This document shows, piece after piece, positions 48,501 to 60,294 of a DNA stretch of 64,000 bases (positions within the stretch are counted from its first letter, which is position 1; each line of letters opens with the position of its first letter). Origin of the DNA: Macropodus opercularis (lineage: Eukaryota > Chordata > Actinopteri > Anabantiformes > Osphronemidae); assembly GCA_030770545.1 (NCBI GenBank), contig CM061107.1, positions 6,722,001-6,786,000 on the forward strand. Reading direction: 5' to 3'. The notes under the pieces are model-generated. The model was not told the DNA's origin. It searched no databases and was given only the letters and a program-made list of their open reading frames with translations. The translations under genes and the position numbers were made by a program.

Positions 48501-51500
48501 AGCTCCATCCTTTGCTTAATTGTCTGTGTGTGTGTTGTTGTCTGTGTGTGCCTCAGGAGCGTAATGCTGAAAGTGCCATCGAGGCTCTCAAGGAGTACGA
48601 GCCTGAGATGGGCAAGGTCTACCGTTCCGACAGAAAGAGTGTGCAGAGGATTAAGGCCAGAGAAATTGTCCCTGGAGACATTGTGGAAGTGTCTGGTAAG
48701 AAATGGTTGTTTGCAGCTGTTAAACATCACTAGCTTCCTCTCAAATTACAGCTGTGTACAGGTGCCACACAAATCCTGTCAATTACTTGCATTTCTGCTG
48801 AAGGAAGTTAAGATTAGGGATAAGCGTGACATGTAAAGGCTGATGGCAAAGCCTTGTGTCTTTTTAAGGCAACGTGTGAAGCAGTGGAGCAGTGCTGCTT
48901 TGAAAACATGCTGACTGGACAAAAGCAAAATGAGTATAAATACCCTCAGCAGCACCTGCCGCTCCTCTTCCTCTTGCCTGCCGCTGTTCATTTGTGAGCG
49001 TACAGCTGTTGTCTCTGGGGCGAGCTGTCTCCACTGTCCCGCCCCCTCATGTGTGGAGCATTCTCACCGGGCCACACGCATGTCACCTTAAAAGATTATA
49101 GTCATATAATATAGTCATATTATAGTTAGTGAGTCGATAGATAAAGAGATAGAGAAATTGACAGTAATTTACAGTAGTCGGAGAATTAGATTTTTGTATA
49201 CATTTGAAAAGAATTGTCTCATAAGCAACTAATAGAACCACTAATATGTAAAGGTGAATAATTAAAAGGAATAAATCTCCTGTCTACACTACACAAATGT
49301 ACACATTCACCTTTGCCTACTTAAGTAATTTTGAAAATAAGAAATTTTGCCAAAAAAGCACAACATTTAATTCCTAATTCCAAAAATGTACTTTCAGTCA
49401 GATAAGAATGAATTTCAATCACGACTGCTCTGTAATTCTCACAGTTGGTGACAAAGTGCCCGCTGACATCAGGATTGTTTCCATCAAGTCCACCACCCTG
49501 CGTGTTGATCAGTCCATCCTTACTGGTGAGAAAAATAAATACATACAAATTACATCTGTTATTGTGTTGTTATTTTTTCTTCTGATTAACGGTTTGGATT
49601 TAAAATCTGTTTGCTCTCTCTCAGGTGAGTCTGTCAGTGTGATCAAGCACACTGACCCTGTTCCCGACCTCAGAGCTGTCAACCAGGACAAGAAGAACAT
49701 GCTTTTCTCTGTAGGTGTCCTGCCTGCGCTCTCACGTTTTAAGCTTTTCCCTGTAGCTATTTGCTTATTTTCCAGGCTTTGGCCATGTTCTCTTACCTTC
49801 CCTCTCTTCCTTATCCATAGGGCACCAACATTGCTGCTGGCAAGGCCATTGGTGTGGCTGTGGCTACTGGCGTCTCCACTGAGATTGGCAAGATCCGCGA
49901 CCAGATGGCTGCCACCGAGCAGGAGAAGACTCCTCTGCAGGCCAAGCTGGATGAGTTTGGCGAGCAACTGTCTAAGGTCATCTCTCTGATCTGCGTCGCT
50001 GTCTGGGCCATCAACATCGGTCACTTCAACGACCCCGTCCATGGAGGTTCATGGATCCGTGGTGCTGTCTACTACTTCAAGATTGCTGTCGCTCTGGCTG
50101 TGGCTGCCATCCCTGAGGGTGAGACAGGAACCTGGGAACTGTTAGAGCAGAAATATCAGGCCTGTGTGAATATTTCTTCTCCATGGCTTGATTTGCATTT
50201 GAGTTTTTACCAATGTTTCTCAGGTCTGCCCGCCGTCATCACCACCTGTCTGGCCCTTGGTACTCGCCGTATGGCCAAGAAGAACGCCATTGTCAGAAGC
50301 CTGCCCTCTGTAGAGACCCTGGGTTGTACCTCTGTCATCTGCTCCGACAAGACTGGCACCCTCACCACCAACCAGATGTGTGTTACCAAGGTGGGTAAAC
50401 AACCGCAATGTGCTCCATTGGTTTACAACTCTATTCAACTGAGACACAGTAAGACTTTAGTTTTGTTTCCTCCTCCACAGATGTTTGTTGTTAAGAGTGT
50501 TGATGGCGACCACGTTGACCTTGATGCCTTTGACATCTCTGGCTCCAAGTATACCCCTGAAGGCGAGGTGTAAGTAGTTTTTCTGTGTAACATATCACCA
50601 TTTAATTTATGCCCCAATTCATATCCCATTAATTTCTACATTCCCTTTTGTCCATCAGTACTCAGGGAGGTGCCAAGGTTGTGTGCAGCGGATACGACGG
50701 CCTTGTTGAGCTGGCTACCATCTGTGCCCTGTGCAACGACTCCTCTCTTGACTACAACGAGGTAAACTCGCGGCACGGTGCAGTTTATATGCTACCCCTG
50801 AAACATTTCACTAACTGTCTATCACCTGCCTTTGCTCCAGTCCAAGAAGATCTATGAGAAGGTTGGAGAGGCTACTGAGACTGCCCTGTGCTGCCTTGTT
50901 GAGAAGATGAACGTGTTCAACACCAATGTCAAGAACCTGTCCAGAATTGAGAGAGCCAACGCCTGCTGTTCCGTAAGAGCCCTCTAGTTGCTTGCTATAC
51001 TCAAGAAAATACACATTTTAATAGTTGTCGCAGCTAATTGTAAACCCCTGAAAGTCCATTCGAGAGCTACAGTTTTTTAATATTTGGCTACACATGATTA
51101 ATTTTCCATACTCTATTATTCTTTCTTTCAGGTGATCAAGCAGCTCATGAAGAAGAACTTTACTCTGGAGTTCTCCCGTGACAGGAAGTCTATGTCTGCC
51201 TACTGCACCCCCTCTAAGGGTGACGGTGGTCCCAAGATGTTTGTGAAGGTCAGACTCCTCTCTGTCTTTCACAGCTTTAGTTGATCATTTGCACCGCAGA
51301 CATCATAACCAGCGTCTTTTTACGTAGGGTGCCCCTGAGGGTGTGATTGAAAGGTGTGCATATGTGCGTGTTGGCACCACCCGCGTTCCCCTGACCAACG
51401 CCATCAAGGAAAAGATCATGGCTGTCATCAGGGACTGGGGTACTGGCCGTGACACCCTGCGTTGTCTGGCCCTGGCCACCCGTGACACCCCACTCAAGCG

Positions 51501-53827
51501 GGAGGAGATGAACCTTGAGGACTCAACCAGGTTTGCTGACTATGAGGTGAGAACTCTGCAACGTAATTAACTTGATACTGAGGCTGCATGAATACTGTGA
51601 ACACCTCTAACTCCATTGAACCACCTCCTCCTTCAGACTGACCTGACCTTCGTCGGCTGCGTGGGTATGCTGGATCCCCCTCGTAAGGAGGTCACTGGCT
51701 CCATTGAGCTGTGCAGAGCTGCTGGAATCCGTGTCATCATGATCACAGGTTAGCATTTTTGATTCTGTGATTCAGCCATAAAGTAATTTTTTCCTGTGGT
51801 TTATATTTTTGCTCCATATCTCCACGTCGTCAGGCGACAACAAGGGAACTGCTATTGCCATCTGCCGTCGCATTGGCATCTTCTCTGAGGATGAGGATGT
51901 TTCTGGCCGTGCCTACACTGGACGTGAGTTTGACGATCTGCCCATCCATGAACAATCCGAGGCTGTCCGCAGGGCTTGCTGCTTTGCCCGTGTGGAGCCA
52001 TCACACAAGTCCAAGATTGTGGAGTTCCTGCAGGGACATGATGACATTACTGCCATGGTAAGAGCTTGACAAGCTTAACACCCTTTGAAACTGACACATT
52101 GTTTGTTTAGTGCCAGGAATGTTTGGCTTGTAGTGATTCACTTTACCTGTCACCTGTCCACCCAGACTGGTGATGGTGTGAACGATGCCCCGGCCCTGAA
52201 GAAAGCCGAGATTGGCATCGCCATGGGCTCTGGCACTGCCGTTGCCAAGTCTGCCTCTGAGATGGTCCTGGCTGACGACAACTTCTCTTCTATTGTGGCT
52301 GCTGTTGAGGAGGGCAGAGCCATCTACAACAACATGAAGCAGTTCATCCGCTACCTCATTTCCTCCAACGTTGGTGAGGTCGTCTGGTGAGCAGCCTGTG
52401 GAACAGACACTCTGTTAACACACCTACATCCAATGCCTCTGTCTCGGGTTAACCTCAGCTTTTTGTTTGCTTCACTGTAGTATTTTCTTGACTGCTGCTC
52501 TGGGTCTGCCTGAGGCTCTGATCCCTGTCCAGCTGCTGTGGGTCAACCTGGTGACTGACGGTCTGCCTGCCACTGCTCTGGGCTTCAACCCCCCTGACCT
52601 GGACATCATGGGCAAGCCTCCACGTTCCCCCAAGGAGCCTCTGATCTCTGGCTGGCTGTTCTTCAGATACATGGCTATTGGTGGTAGGTGGGACCACCGT
52701 CATTGTGCTTGAACTTTGATCAAATGCTGAGTAACACACTTATCTACAGTGATACTGCTGTGTTTTCCTAACAGCATACGTCGGTGCTGCCACTGTCGGT
52801 GGTGCTGCCTTTTGGTTCATCTACGATAGCACAGGCCCCGGCGTCACCTACTACCAGCTGGTAATTACGTGTCTGTGCTCCACACTGTCTTTCAAACACA
52901 CTTCCGTGCACATATGTAATAACCTTGTTCTCCTGTGTACAGTCTCACTTCATGCAGTGCCATGACGAGAATGAGGACTTTGCCGGCCTTGACTGTGAGA
53001 TCTTTGAGGCTGCTCCTCCCATGACCATGGCTCTGTCTGTGCTTGTCACCATTGAGATGTGCAACGCTCTCAACAGGTAATGCTTTAAATGTGTTGGAAT
53101 TAGATTTTACAGCTAGTGCTCATCACCTTTGCTACTGCTCAATTGTCTTTTCTTTTTCAAGCTTGTCTGAGAATCAGTCTCTGGTGCGCATGCCCCCATG
53201 GAGCAACTTCTGGCTGCTTGCCGCCATGACCCTCTCCATGTCCCTGCACTTCATGATCATCTATGTTGACCCTCTGCCCGTAAGTCACGTTAACATCTAC
53301 GAATGTTTTCTCCTACTGTAAGTTGTTGGAGCTGTGTCCACTGTGGTTTCGCATCAGTTCTGACTCCAGCTCTTTTGCCCCACAGATGATCTTCAAGTTG
53401 ACCCATCTGTCCACTGAACAATGGATGATGGTCCTGAAGCTTTCCTTCCCAGTCATCCTCATTGATGAGGTGCTGAAGTTCGTTGCCCGCAACTACGTTG
53501 AGTGTGGTAAGTAACTTTGGGTTTTTATACATTCGCTTTAACATATGAAATACAAAGACGCAATCCTATTTCCTAAAATAACATTGAATTAATATTAATT
53601 AATTTAATTGAATGAATGAATATTGAATTGATATTTATATATTTTTATTTTGTATTAAGTTTGTTACCAAACCTCAGCCGTCTTTCTTTTATGTCATTTA
53701 ATTTGTCTCACCTCATCCGTTCGTGACTGAACCAATCCATTATAATTTTGACGGTCTATCTAATTTCTCCCTCCGCCCTCCTTTCATCATTAACTAACTT
53801 ACAACTCTTTATTGATTTCCAGCATAA
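45526..53827 (+). CDS. atp2a1: Fast-muscle sarcoplasmic reticulum Ca2+-ATPase SERCA1
   Basis: SERCA1 pumps two Ca2+ per ATP into the sarcoplasmic reticulum of fast muscle (family knowledge). Coding exons: 45526-45643, 46450-46467, 46746-46828, 47695-47799, 48557-48695, 49445-49525, 49625-49710, 49821-50118, 50224-50390, 50481-50569, 50659-50761, 50841-50972, 51132-51248, 51328-51546, 51637-51748, 51834-52057, 52166-52386, 52481-52683, 52775-52860, 52943-53076, 53162-53279, 53386-53506 and 53823-53827, giving 992 residues. P-type ATPase motifs: TGES in the actuator domain, AAIPEGLPAV in M4, the phosphorylated Asp in CSDKTGTLT, KGAPEG in the nucleotide domain, and TGDGVNDAPALKKA. The 18-nt second exon (ELPAEE) is a known SERCA microexon. 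MENAHAKT at the N-terminus points to SERCA1 rather than SERCA2 or 3. The 3' end appears alternatively spliced: including 53823-53868 ends the protein in ECA, and skipping to 54647 ends it in ECATDAK. Confidence 0.97.
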
Positions 53828-53868
53828 ATTCTGTCATCCCACCACCTTTAGCCTGTAACTAAAACAAG
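53823..53868 (+). other. atp2a1 alternative exon carrying the SERCA1a-type stop
   Basis: This 46-nt exon follows a TTTCCAG acceptor. It completes an Ala codon, gives TAA at 53825-53827, and ends before GTATTC at 53869. It corresponds in position to the short alternative exon that separates adult SERCA1a from neonatal SERCA1b in mammals. The assignment rests on position and splice signals only. Confidence 0.65.
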
Positions 53869-54120
53869 GTATTCCACAGCATGCAGCTAGTATCGACTTT
53901 TTTGTGCACGTTTGTGTAGGTTTTTGTTTTATTGGACATGTTCTTGCACATATGTCTTCAGTTTTGTTTGCTTATCATCAGAGTCATGATAGTTTGAACT
54001 GTGGGGTCATTCTACTACTTAAGGCCTTAAAGTGATCTGTTACAAATTGGCATTTTGTCAAACGGAGGTCCCTAAGTTCTGCTATCTGTATCTGATGTCC
54101 TCCTCTCCATTATGAGCTCT

Positions 54121-54195
54121 CTATTCTATTCTATTCTATTCTATTCTATTCTATTCTATTCTATTCTATTCTATTCTATTCTATTCTATTCTATT
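54121..54195 (+). repeat. (CTATT)15 pentanucleotide microsatellite
   Basis: Fifteen perfect CTATT units lie in the last intron of atp2a1, between its two candidate terminal exons. Such an array is likely to vary in length. Confidence 0.97.
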
Positions 54196-54646
54196 CATGA
54201 GATGCCTGTACAGGTGAGCTACTCCCCTCTTGCTGCTGCCAGCTGTAGCTTTGCAGCTTATAGTCGTGGAGGATAAAGGCCAGTGCCTGCTCTGCTGCCA
54301 TACCTGAGGAGTAAATGGGAGCTGGTAACATTCCCATTTAGTATAAATTAAAAATGGGGCAATTAAAGTAACCATTACCAGTCTGTGATCAGGCCTGGAT
54401 CAAGCAAGATTAGCAAGTAGTTTTAGATTGTTCAGCAATTAATGATCCTAAAAACTCTTTACATTTAAATTTGCCTCTCATAATAAAATGGTTACATAGT
54501 TTAATTCTCTGAATCTTGGATCCACTGATAACAACACGTTAGTTTGCTTGCTGCTTCAAGATATTGTTAAATTTTTCTTATATGATGCTGATGATGTGAC
54601 AAAATCATCCATCCCCTCTTTTACGTATCTACCTTTTCCTCACCAG

Positions 54647-55273
54647 CTACAGACGCTAAATAGAGATAGAGAAGAAAGGGGATCTTGAGTTGGAGAGAAC
54701 GAGGCGGAGAAGAGAGGAAGATCACAACCAAAGAGGGGAGCCATAGTGAGCCAACCAATAGATGAGAGAGGAGAAAACACCGAAAAATGTACCAAAAAAA
54801 CTACAATAAAACTGAAAAACCACATAAACATAGCCTGTATGTAAGGAAGGCGATTGAATTAAAAGGAAGGGACACATCCCTGCAGATAAAGTATTAAAAT
54901 ATTTAAGATTTTATTCTAAGAAATGAAGTATGTATTAAAAGTGATTTTTTGTTAAACTTGGATATTCTCAGCTGTTGTGTTTTTGTGTCCATTTTCATAT
55001 GATTGACTTTCCAGCTCATTCATTTTATTCTAGTCTTTGTCGCTCATGTCTCGTGCAGCCTCCCTGCTTTGTCTGGGTTCTGTACAGTGTGGTGTAGAGT
55101 TGCAAAATGACTTCATATGGGCAGAAAAACTATGTCTCCAGCTGCCAGCGCTCTCTATAGGCTCCATGCAGTCAGTGGACTCTGGTGGAGGCCTCATGAC
55201 ATAAAGTAGGCAAGTCCACGCAGTCACAACACTTTTGGTCTTATATATTGTTTACGTAATAAGTTGCAATAAA
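54647..55273 (+). other. atp2a1 last exon: alternative C-terminus and 3' UTR
   Basis: A strong pyrimidine-rich acceptor ends at 54646 (CTACCTTTTCCTCACCAG). Joined to the exon ending at 53506 it reads A-T-D-A-K and a stop (TAG 54661-54663), giving a 996-residue form. The rest is 3' UTR with AATAAA at 55268-55273. Confidence 0.6.
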
Positions 55274-55315
55274 GTGATGATTAAAAAATAATGTACTTGT
55301 ATTGTGGGGTACATG

Positions 55316-55321
55316 TTTATT
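55316..55321 (-). other. Poly(A) signal of the sulfotransferase gene
   Basis: TTTATT on the plus strand reads AATAAA on the minus strand, 150 bases past the stop codon at 55471. It lies only about 43 bases from the atp2a1 signal on the other strand. Confidence 0.7.
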
Positions 55322-55470
55322 GATCCTATTCAAATACATCTGTAGGGTTTTCTTTTCTAGACATGTTATGACGTGTGGTGATTACAGGAAGCTCAGGTTT
55401 TTACACTAAGGGACTGAAACAATGTGCGTTAATCAGTCCTTTTTCATCATTGTGGAAAGCCTGAAACCCT

Positions 55471-57990
55471 TTAGATGAGGGTCCTGAACGGTATGTCCAC
55501 GTCCTTCATTTGCTTTTCATAATCTTCATCAAACATCTTTGATTGTTCTGGGGTGAAATGGTTTTTCCAGTCACCCACTTCACCTGTTCATAAAGAAAAT
55601 ACAGAAGAGAACACAATTATTTTAGTTTTGTACATCATTAGACTTTAACCAACAATCTTCTGGTGAACAAGAGCTGCAACGTGTGAGTATGTTGCTTTTC
55701 ACTTAGTCTTCCAGATGTTATTGAGTGCATCAGAACCATTAAAAGCTGCTAACATGACAACATGATCTTGTTTTGGATTAAAAATATTACAAGCTTCTAC
55801 AAAAGAGCAAGTTGACAAACCCTGGAAGAGTCATGAAACAAACAAAAAAAATGAAATGAAAGACAAGAAATTTAAAAAGCCTTTAGTGGCCACTATTGTG
55901 CTGTAAAATGTAGAGAATAGAGGCAATATCATGCTACAATCAAGCCCAAGGGACCAAGAGCGGACGGACTCACCTTTTCGCATGAATGGAGAGATGGACT
56001 GATTGAAAACAGGTGTTGGGACACAGGAATAGTTGGTCATGGGGTTGTCCTTCATCATCTTGAATGATGTGAGCTCCACGATTTGGCTGATGACTTTGTC
56101 AGAGACGGACAAGTCCAGGTACTTCATAATACGCTCCACTTCACGCCGAGGATTCTGGGGGGGGGTGAATGTGGTAAGTTACTTCCTTTACTGGCATCTG
56201 TACCACGCCTTGATAAGATCATCTATATTTCTATTTATGTGATAACCAAGTTGTGTACCTCTTTCATGTCCTCATAGAAGAGGTACAGGATATTCTTCTT
56301 CTCTCTCTCCTCCCAGTAACCTTTCACGTGCTCATACCAGGAGCCCCATGACACTGCAGAGGCAAAAGTCACAGAGGGAAGTGTTTGATAAGAATGCTGA
56401 TACCAGCTATGACTGTAAGTCATTGACATATGACCTATATCTTCATTTTGCTTTTTTAACCACACTTCACTGAAAAGTCCAATAACAACGTGTTAATATT
56501 TACATACATGCTGGCTGCAATCAAATCCATAGAAAACCATCTGTAACCGCAGTTATACCAGTGATTGGAACTAAACCCCACAATTATTCTTAGTGTATTT
56601 ATTACACCTACAGAAGTGATGGATTTTATTCTTCAACACATTATAGACTTTTATCATTTTAAAGCAGGTGGCTAAATAACCAACACTGTCTTATTTCTTG
56701 GCTAAGCAAACAAAAAGAACCTGTTTGCCCTTGAGGTAAGTTGACGCTGAGGAATGTGATTTAATCTACTTACAGTCTCCTCTCATGAACTTGTGAATGT
56801 ATCCCTCCCAGGGTCCGGGTTCAGGCTGGGTCTGGTTCATACAGTCAAAGTAGTAGTAGCTCACCAGGTTGTCCTTAGCGTTGCGTGCCACATATATTGT
56901 CTAAACATAATGAAAGAACAGAGAATAGGTCTTTGTACTACACTGTATTGTTAACCTCTTACCTCTTTATGTACTGTACACTGTATCATGAACCTTTGAC
57001 CTCATTATCCTGCATTTACTGTTCAGTCCAAAGTAATGTAATACACTGGAGGAGGCTTTTACTCTTTAGCTGAATCTGACCGATCCAGTTTTACCTTGCA
57101 CTTGTTTTCCCAAAATGCAGGAGGTACTAGCGAAAAAGGAAGATGAGTCTTGATCAGTCTCGGCGGGTCCATTTTGTTCAGTAGGTCAAGACCTGCATAC
57201 ACATGGATGAACAGGGACATCAGGAAGAGATTCGTTGTTAGTTTAATGCTATCTGATCCCTTGATGCTGTAGCAGAGACTTAACGTGTAACCGACAAAAA
57301 ATACTAAACCTAAAAAGACTTTGAGACAAGATCATCAAACTCTGCTTGTTTCACTATAACTAATGCAGATGTTTGGTTTCCGAGGTTTCCCAGAAGAAAG
57401 TGACGTAAATGACATGTCACGTGAATTACTGCACTTTTTTATTAATCGTATGGGTCACTAGCATGAACATGAATGTGTTTAACTAATGAAATATTTACGG
57501 TTAATAGCGCAAAGACATTTGATGGAGGGAAGCTGAGATGACTTTGTTCCATGAAGTGAGTTATAGAAGTGATGGAGCTACACACCTGATGGGATGGGTG
57601 GTGGAGAGAAGATCTCCAGGAAAGGACTGCGGACGGGTGTGGGGGCTCGTTTGCAGGCCTCGGCATCTCCGTTGTGAAGAAGCAGATCAATTATCTCCTG
57701 CGTCCATGTGGTTCCTTTCACAATCAAAACGCAAATACACTCTGGGTTCAATAACTAACGCTACATCTGCAACATCCATTTTATCAGCTGTGAATGTGAG
57801 TACCGGCTTTGGGGTAGGTGGCGATGAGGAGGTCTGAAGGGTCGGGACGGAAAGCCCAGATGGAGTCCCAGTTTTCGGCTATGTGACACATGAGAGGAAC
57901 TCCTTTTACTCGGATGACAGGGAAGCGAATGATGGAGCTGCTGGCCTTCATAATGGCCTCGCTGTAGGTCATCTCTTCTTCCTTTGACAT
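55471..57990 (-). CDS. Cytosolic sulfotransferase (SULT1-like)
   Basis: Cytosolic SULTs move the sulfuryl group of PAPS onto phenols, steroids, iodothyronines or drugs (family knowledge). Coding exons on the minus strand, in gene order: 57990-57804, 57714-57586, 57192-57095, 56900-56774, 56353-56259, 56154-55974 and 55583-55471, giving 309 residues. Landmarks: LIATYPKAGTTW (5'-phosphosulfate loop, split between the first two coding exons), KTHLPF with the catalytic His, YVARNAKDNLVSYY (3'-phosphate site), LYLFYEDMKENP, and RKGEVGDWKNHFT. The N-terminus is about 15 residues longer than in human SULT1A1. The fish subfamily (sult1, 5 or 6 type) and the substrate cannot be told from this. The ATG at 57990 follows an acceptor near 58017; a noncoding exon probably ends at 58100. 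Confidence 0.92.
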
Positions 57991-58295
57991 GGCTGATGCT
58001 GTCAAATGTTGCCTAGGAGAAATCACAAGCCCGGCGCCTAAATCCAACTCCTTAATGACTTCAGAAGGTCCGGTTCTGGTTTTTCGAGCAGCTACTCACT
58101 TGGGTGGAGGATCTCGCTGGAATCCAAGTGTTTGCAAATGTCTTCCTGGTCAGTTGTCAAGTCCACAAGCTTGTTCTTTCCGTTTTAGGGCTTAAATCCT
58201 CTGCAACACTTAACTCCAGACAGGAATCTCTCAGAAGGTCCCTCCAGTGACGACTAAGTCACTCTAACACGCGTTGTCTCGTTCCCCTTTTCTAT

Positions 58296-58302
58296 CTTTA
58301 TA
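58296..58302 (-). promoter_or_regulatory. TATA box of the sulfotransferase gene
   Basis: On the minus strand the sequence reads TATAAAG, about 200 bases upstream of a GTGAGT donor (minus strand, 58094-58099) that would end a noncoding first exon. The expected start of transcription is near 58270. Confidence 0.6.
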
Positions 58303-59265
58303 ACCTGACTGTCTGAGTGCTTGCACCAGGTTCTTATCTGTCTGCAATCACTGCAACTTGCAAAGACAAATCTACACTAAAGTGCCCTTATGTAACATTC
58401 CCGGTTCCCCTATGAAATCCACTCACAATGCTGTTAACTTCCTCTGCAATTTGAGGAGGAGACAAGGGAGTGTCTTAAATGTGTCCAGAAAAATACATGA
58501 GGACCTCAAAAGGAAAGGGCTGGACATTCTGTCCCACTAAACTCAGTAAACTGCACTGTATTATGCTAGTCAAGCTTCTTGCTATTTCACGTTCATTTAC
58601 CAAAGAAAACAATAATTGTGCCACAGCAAGATGCTTGAATTTGGACCTTTTTTTTTTACTGATGAGACACAGACTCTCTGCAGCTGAAACCCACCTTTGG
58701 ACCCAAACTTTTAAAAGTCAACAAACATGTGACCCAATCACTGTAAGCAGTTACTGTCAGTTATGTTACATGAGTATAGAAAACGAATCGCTGTAGCCGT
58801 TTGGAAACATACCCTCCAGTATTTCCACACTTAATATCCTCCCAGAGTTAGAAACAATATTTACATTGAAATTAACCTCAGCTCAGCAGCTGCCTGGACA
58901 AAAGACTATGTTCTGTGTGGGAAACACTGCTTTGGAATGAGTAAAGTTATAAGCAGCAACTATAGTTTGCTTCACTTTTCTTCTATTCTTTCCTCCTTTT
59001 TGTTTTTATGTACAGATAAAGAAAGTGAAGGAAAGCGCATCTTATCAGAGGTGTGTGAAAGCATCATGTTAATTTGTGTTATCGTGTTTAATCTTTTATC
59101 TCAGATCTAGATTACAAGCTCCACTGCGTCTCTGTGTGTAAATAGGTTCGTCAGATCATTGGAGCATCATTTTCGACAGACCTTTAACCAAACCATAACT
59201 GTTCACTCAGAAAGACAGAGGAAGCTGTGAGGCCATGCAGGCAGGATGTTTTCACAAGAGCAAAA

Positions 59266-60005
59266 ACAATGAGACTGTGAGATAATCCAAAGAAATAATG
59301 GAAAATGTGTGTTTTCATTTCATTTATTGTATTTTAACCTGTATAGGTTGACTTTATAAACAGGAGACACATGTTACAGTCAAGGGCAAAAGGCAGGTTT
59401 GATATTACATTATATAATGATTACACTGATTGCTCCTGTTAACATAGGAACATAGTTAACATAGTAATGAGGGGAAAGGAAAAGAGAATCCTTCAATTTT
59501 GTGTAAATCATATCCTAATTTATTATGCAATCAGTCTATATAATGACGACAAATAATATATAAAATGTCTTTGTTTGTAAATTCTAGCTCAGACTAGTGG
59601 TGATCGGTAAAATCAGCGTCTCTCTCTATTACATTACAATGAGACTGTGAGATAATCCAAAGAAATAATGGAAAATGTGTGTTTTCATTTCATTTATTGT
59701 ATTTTAACCTGTATAGGTTGACTTTATAAACAGGAGACACATGTTACAGTCAAGGGCAAAAGGCAGGTTTGATATTACATTATATAATGATTACACTGAT
59801 TGCTCCTGTTAACATAGGAACATAGTTAACATAGTAATGAGGGGAAAGGAAAAGAGAATCCTTCAATTTTGTGTAAATCATATCCTAATTTATTATGCAA
59901 TCAGTCTATATAATGACGACAAATAATATATAAAATGTCTTTGTTTGTAAATTCTAGCTCAGACTAGTGGTGATCGGTAAAATCAGCGTCTCTCTCTATT
60001 ACACG
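59266..60005 (+). repeat. Exact 370-bp tandem duplication
   Basis: The unit starting ACAATGAGACTGTGAGATAA at 59266 recurs at 59636. I compared the two copies line by line and found no difference (59271-59630 against 59641-60000). The flanks diverge at once (ACAT after copy 1, ACAC after copy 2). No coding frame, terminal inverted repeat or tRNA-like head is visible in the unit. Either a very recent duplication or an assembly artefact. Confidence 0.95.
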
Positions 60006-60023
60006 TTTTACGGTAGCATTATC

Positions 60024-60070
60024 TTGGAAACGGAAGCTTCCGTGACAACTTCCTTGGTAACGGAAGCTTC
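60024..60070 (+). promoter_or_regulatory. Repeated RFX-half-site/ETS block upstream of tctn3
   Basis: TTGGAAACGGAAGCTTC (60024-60040) recurs 30 bases later as TTGGTAACGGAAGCTTC (60054-60070). Each holds a GGWAAC core like an RFX X-box half site, overlapping a CGGAAG ETS core. RFX factors drive ciliary genes, and tectonics are ciliary, so the placement is sensible. A full X-box is not evident. Confidence 0.45.
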
Positions 60071-60294
60071 ACTTCCGTTTACTGATAGTTATCGTTTTAG
60101 CCAGTGTAGGCGTCAAATGTCGCTGATGGCAGAGTTGCTTAGTTAAACACGTTAATAACATTCTTTTGTATATTTTTTCGTGGGTCTCAATTTGTAACAC
60201 GTGAAGCTTTAGAAATGATTACAAGTAATTTTGAAATAACTGTCATTAGCTAGTTATAGTTAGCATTGTGCGCTGCACCGTCCGTCTCTTTGAG

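Larger units (their letters stand above)
58303..60294. other. Divergent intergenic region between the sulfotransferase and tctn3
   Basis: No gene is visible. The main features are the 370-bp tandem duplication (59266-60005) and the ETS/RFX-like repeated block just after it (60024-60070). Between 58.3 and 59.2 kb I see nothing beyond ordinary AT-rich sequence. Confidence 0.6.

Noticed and set aside
49509..50042. 177-codon open frame antisense to atp2a1
   Set aside because: It is the shadow of SERCA1 exons and introns on the opposite strand; the plus strand encodes conserved P-type ATPase motifs.
54640..54831. Minus-strand open frame at the end of atp2a1
   Set aside because: Short and A/T-biased, and opposite to the likely last atp2a1 exon and 3' UTR.
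59266..60005. The 370-bp repeat as an LTR pair or transposon
   Set aside because: The copies are directly adjacent with nothing between, have no clear terminal motifs or target-site duplications and no coding capacity.
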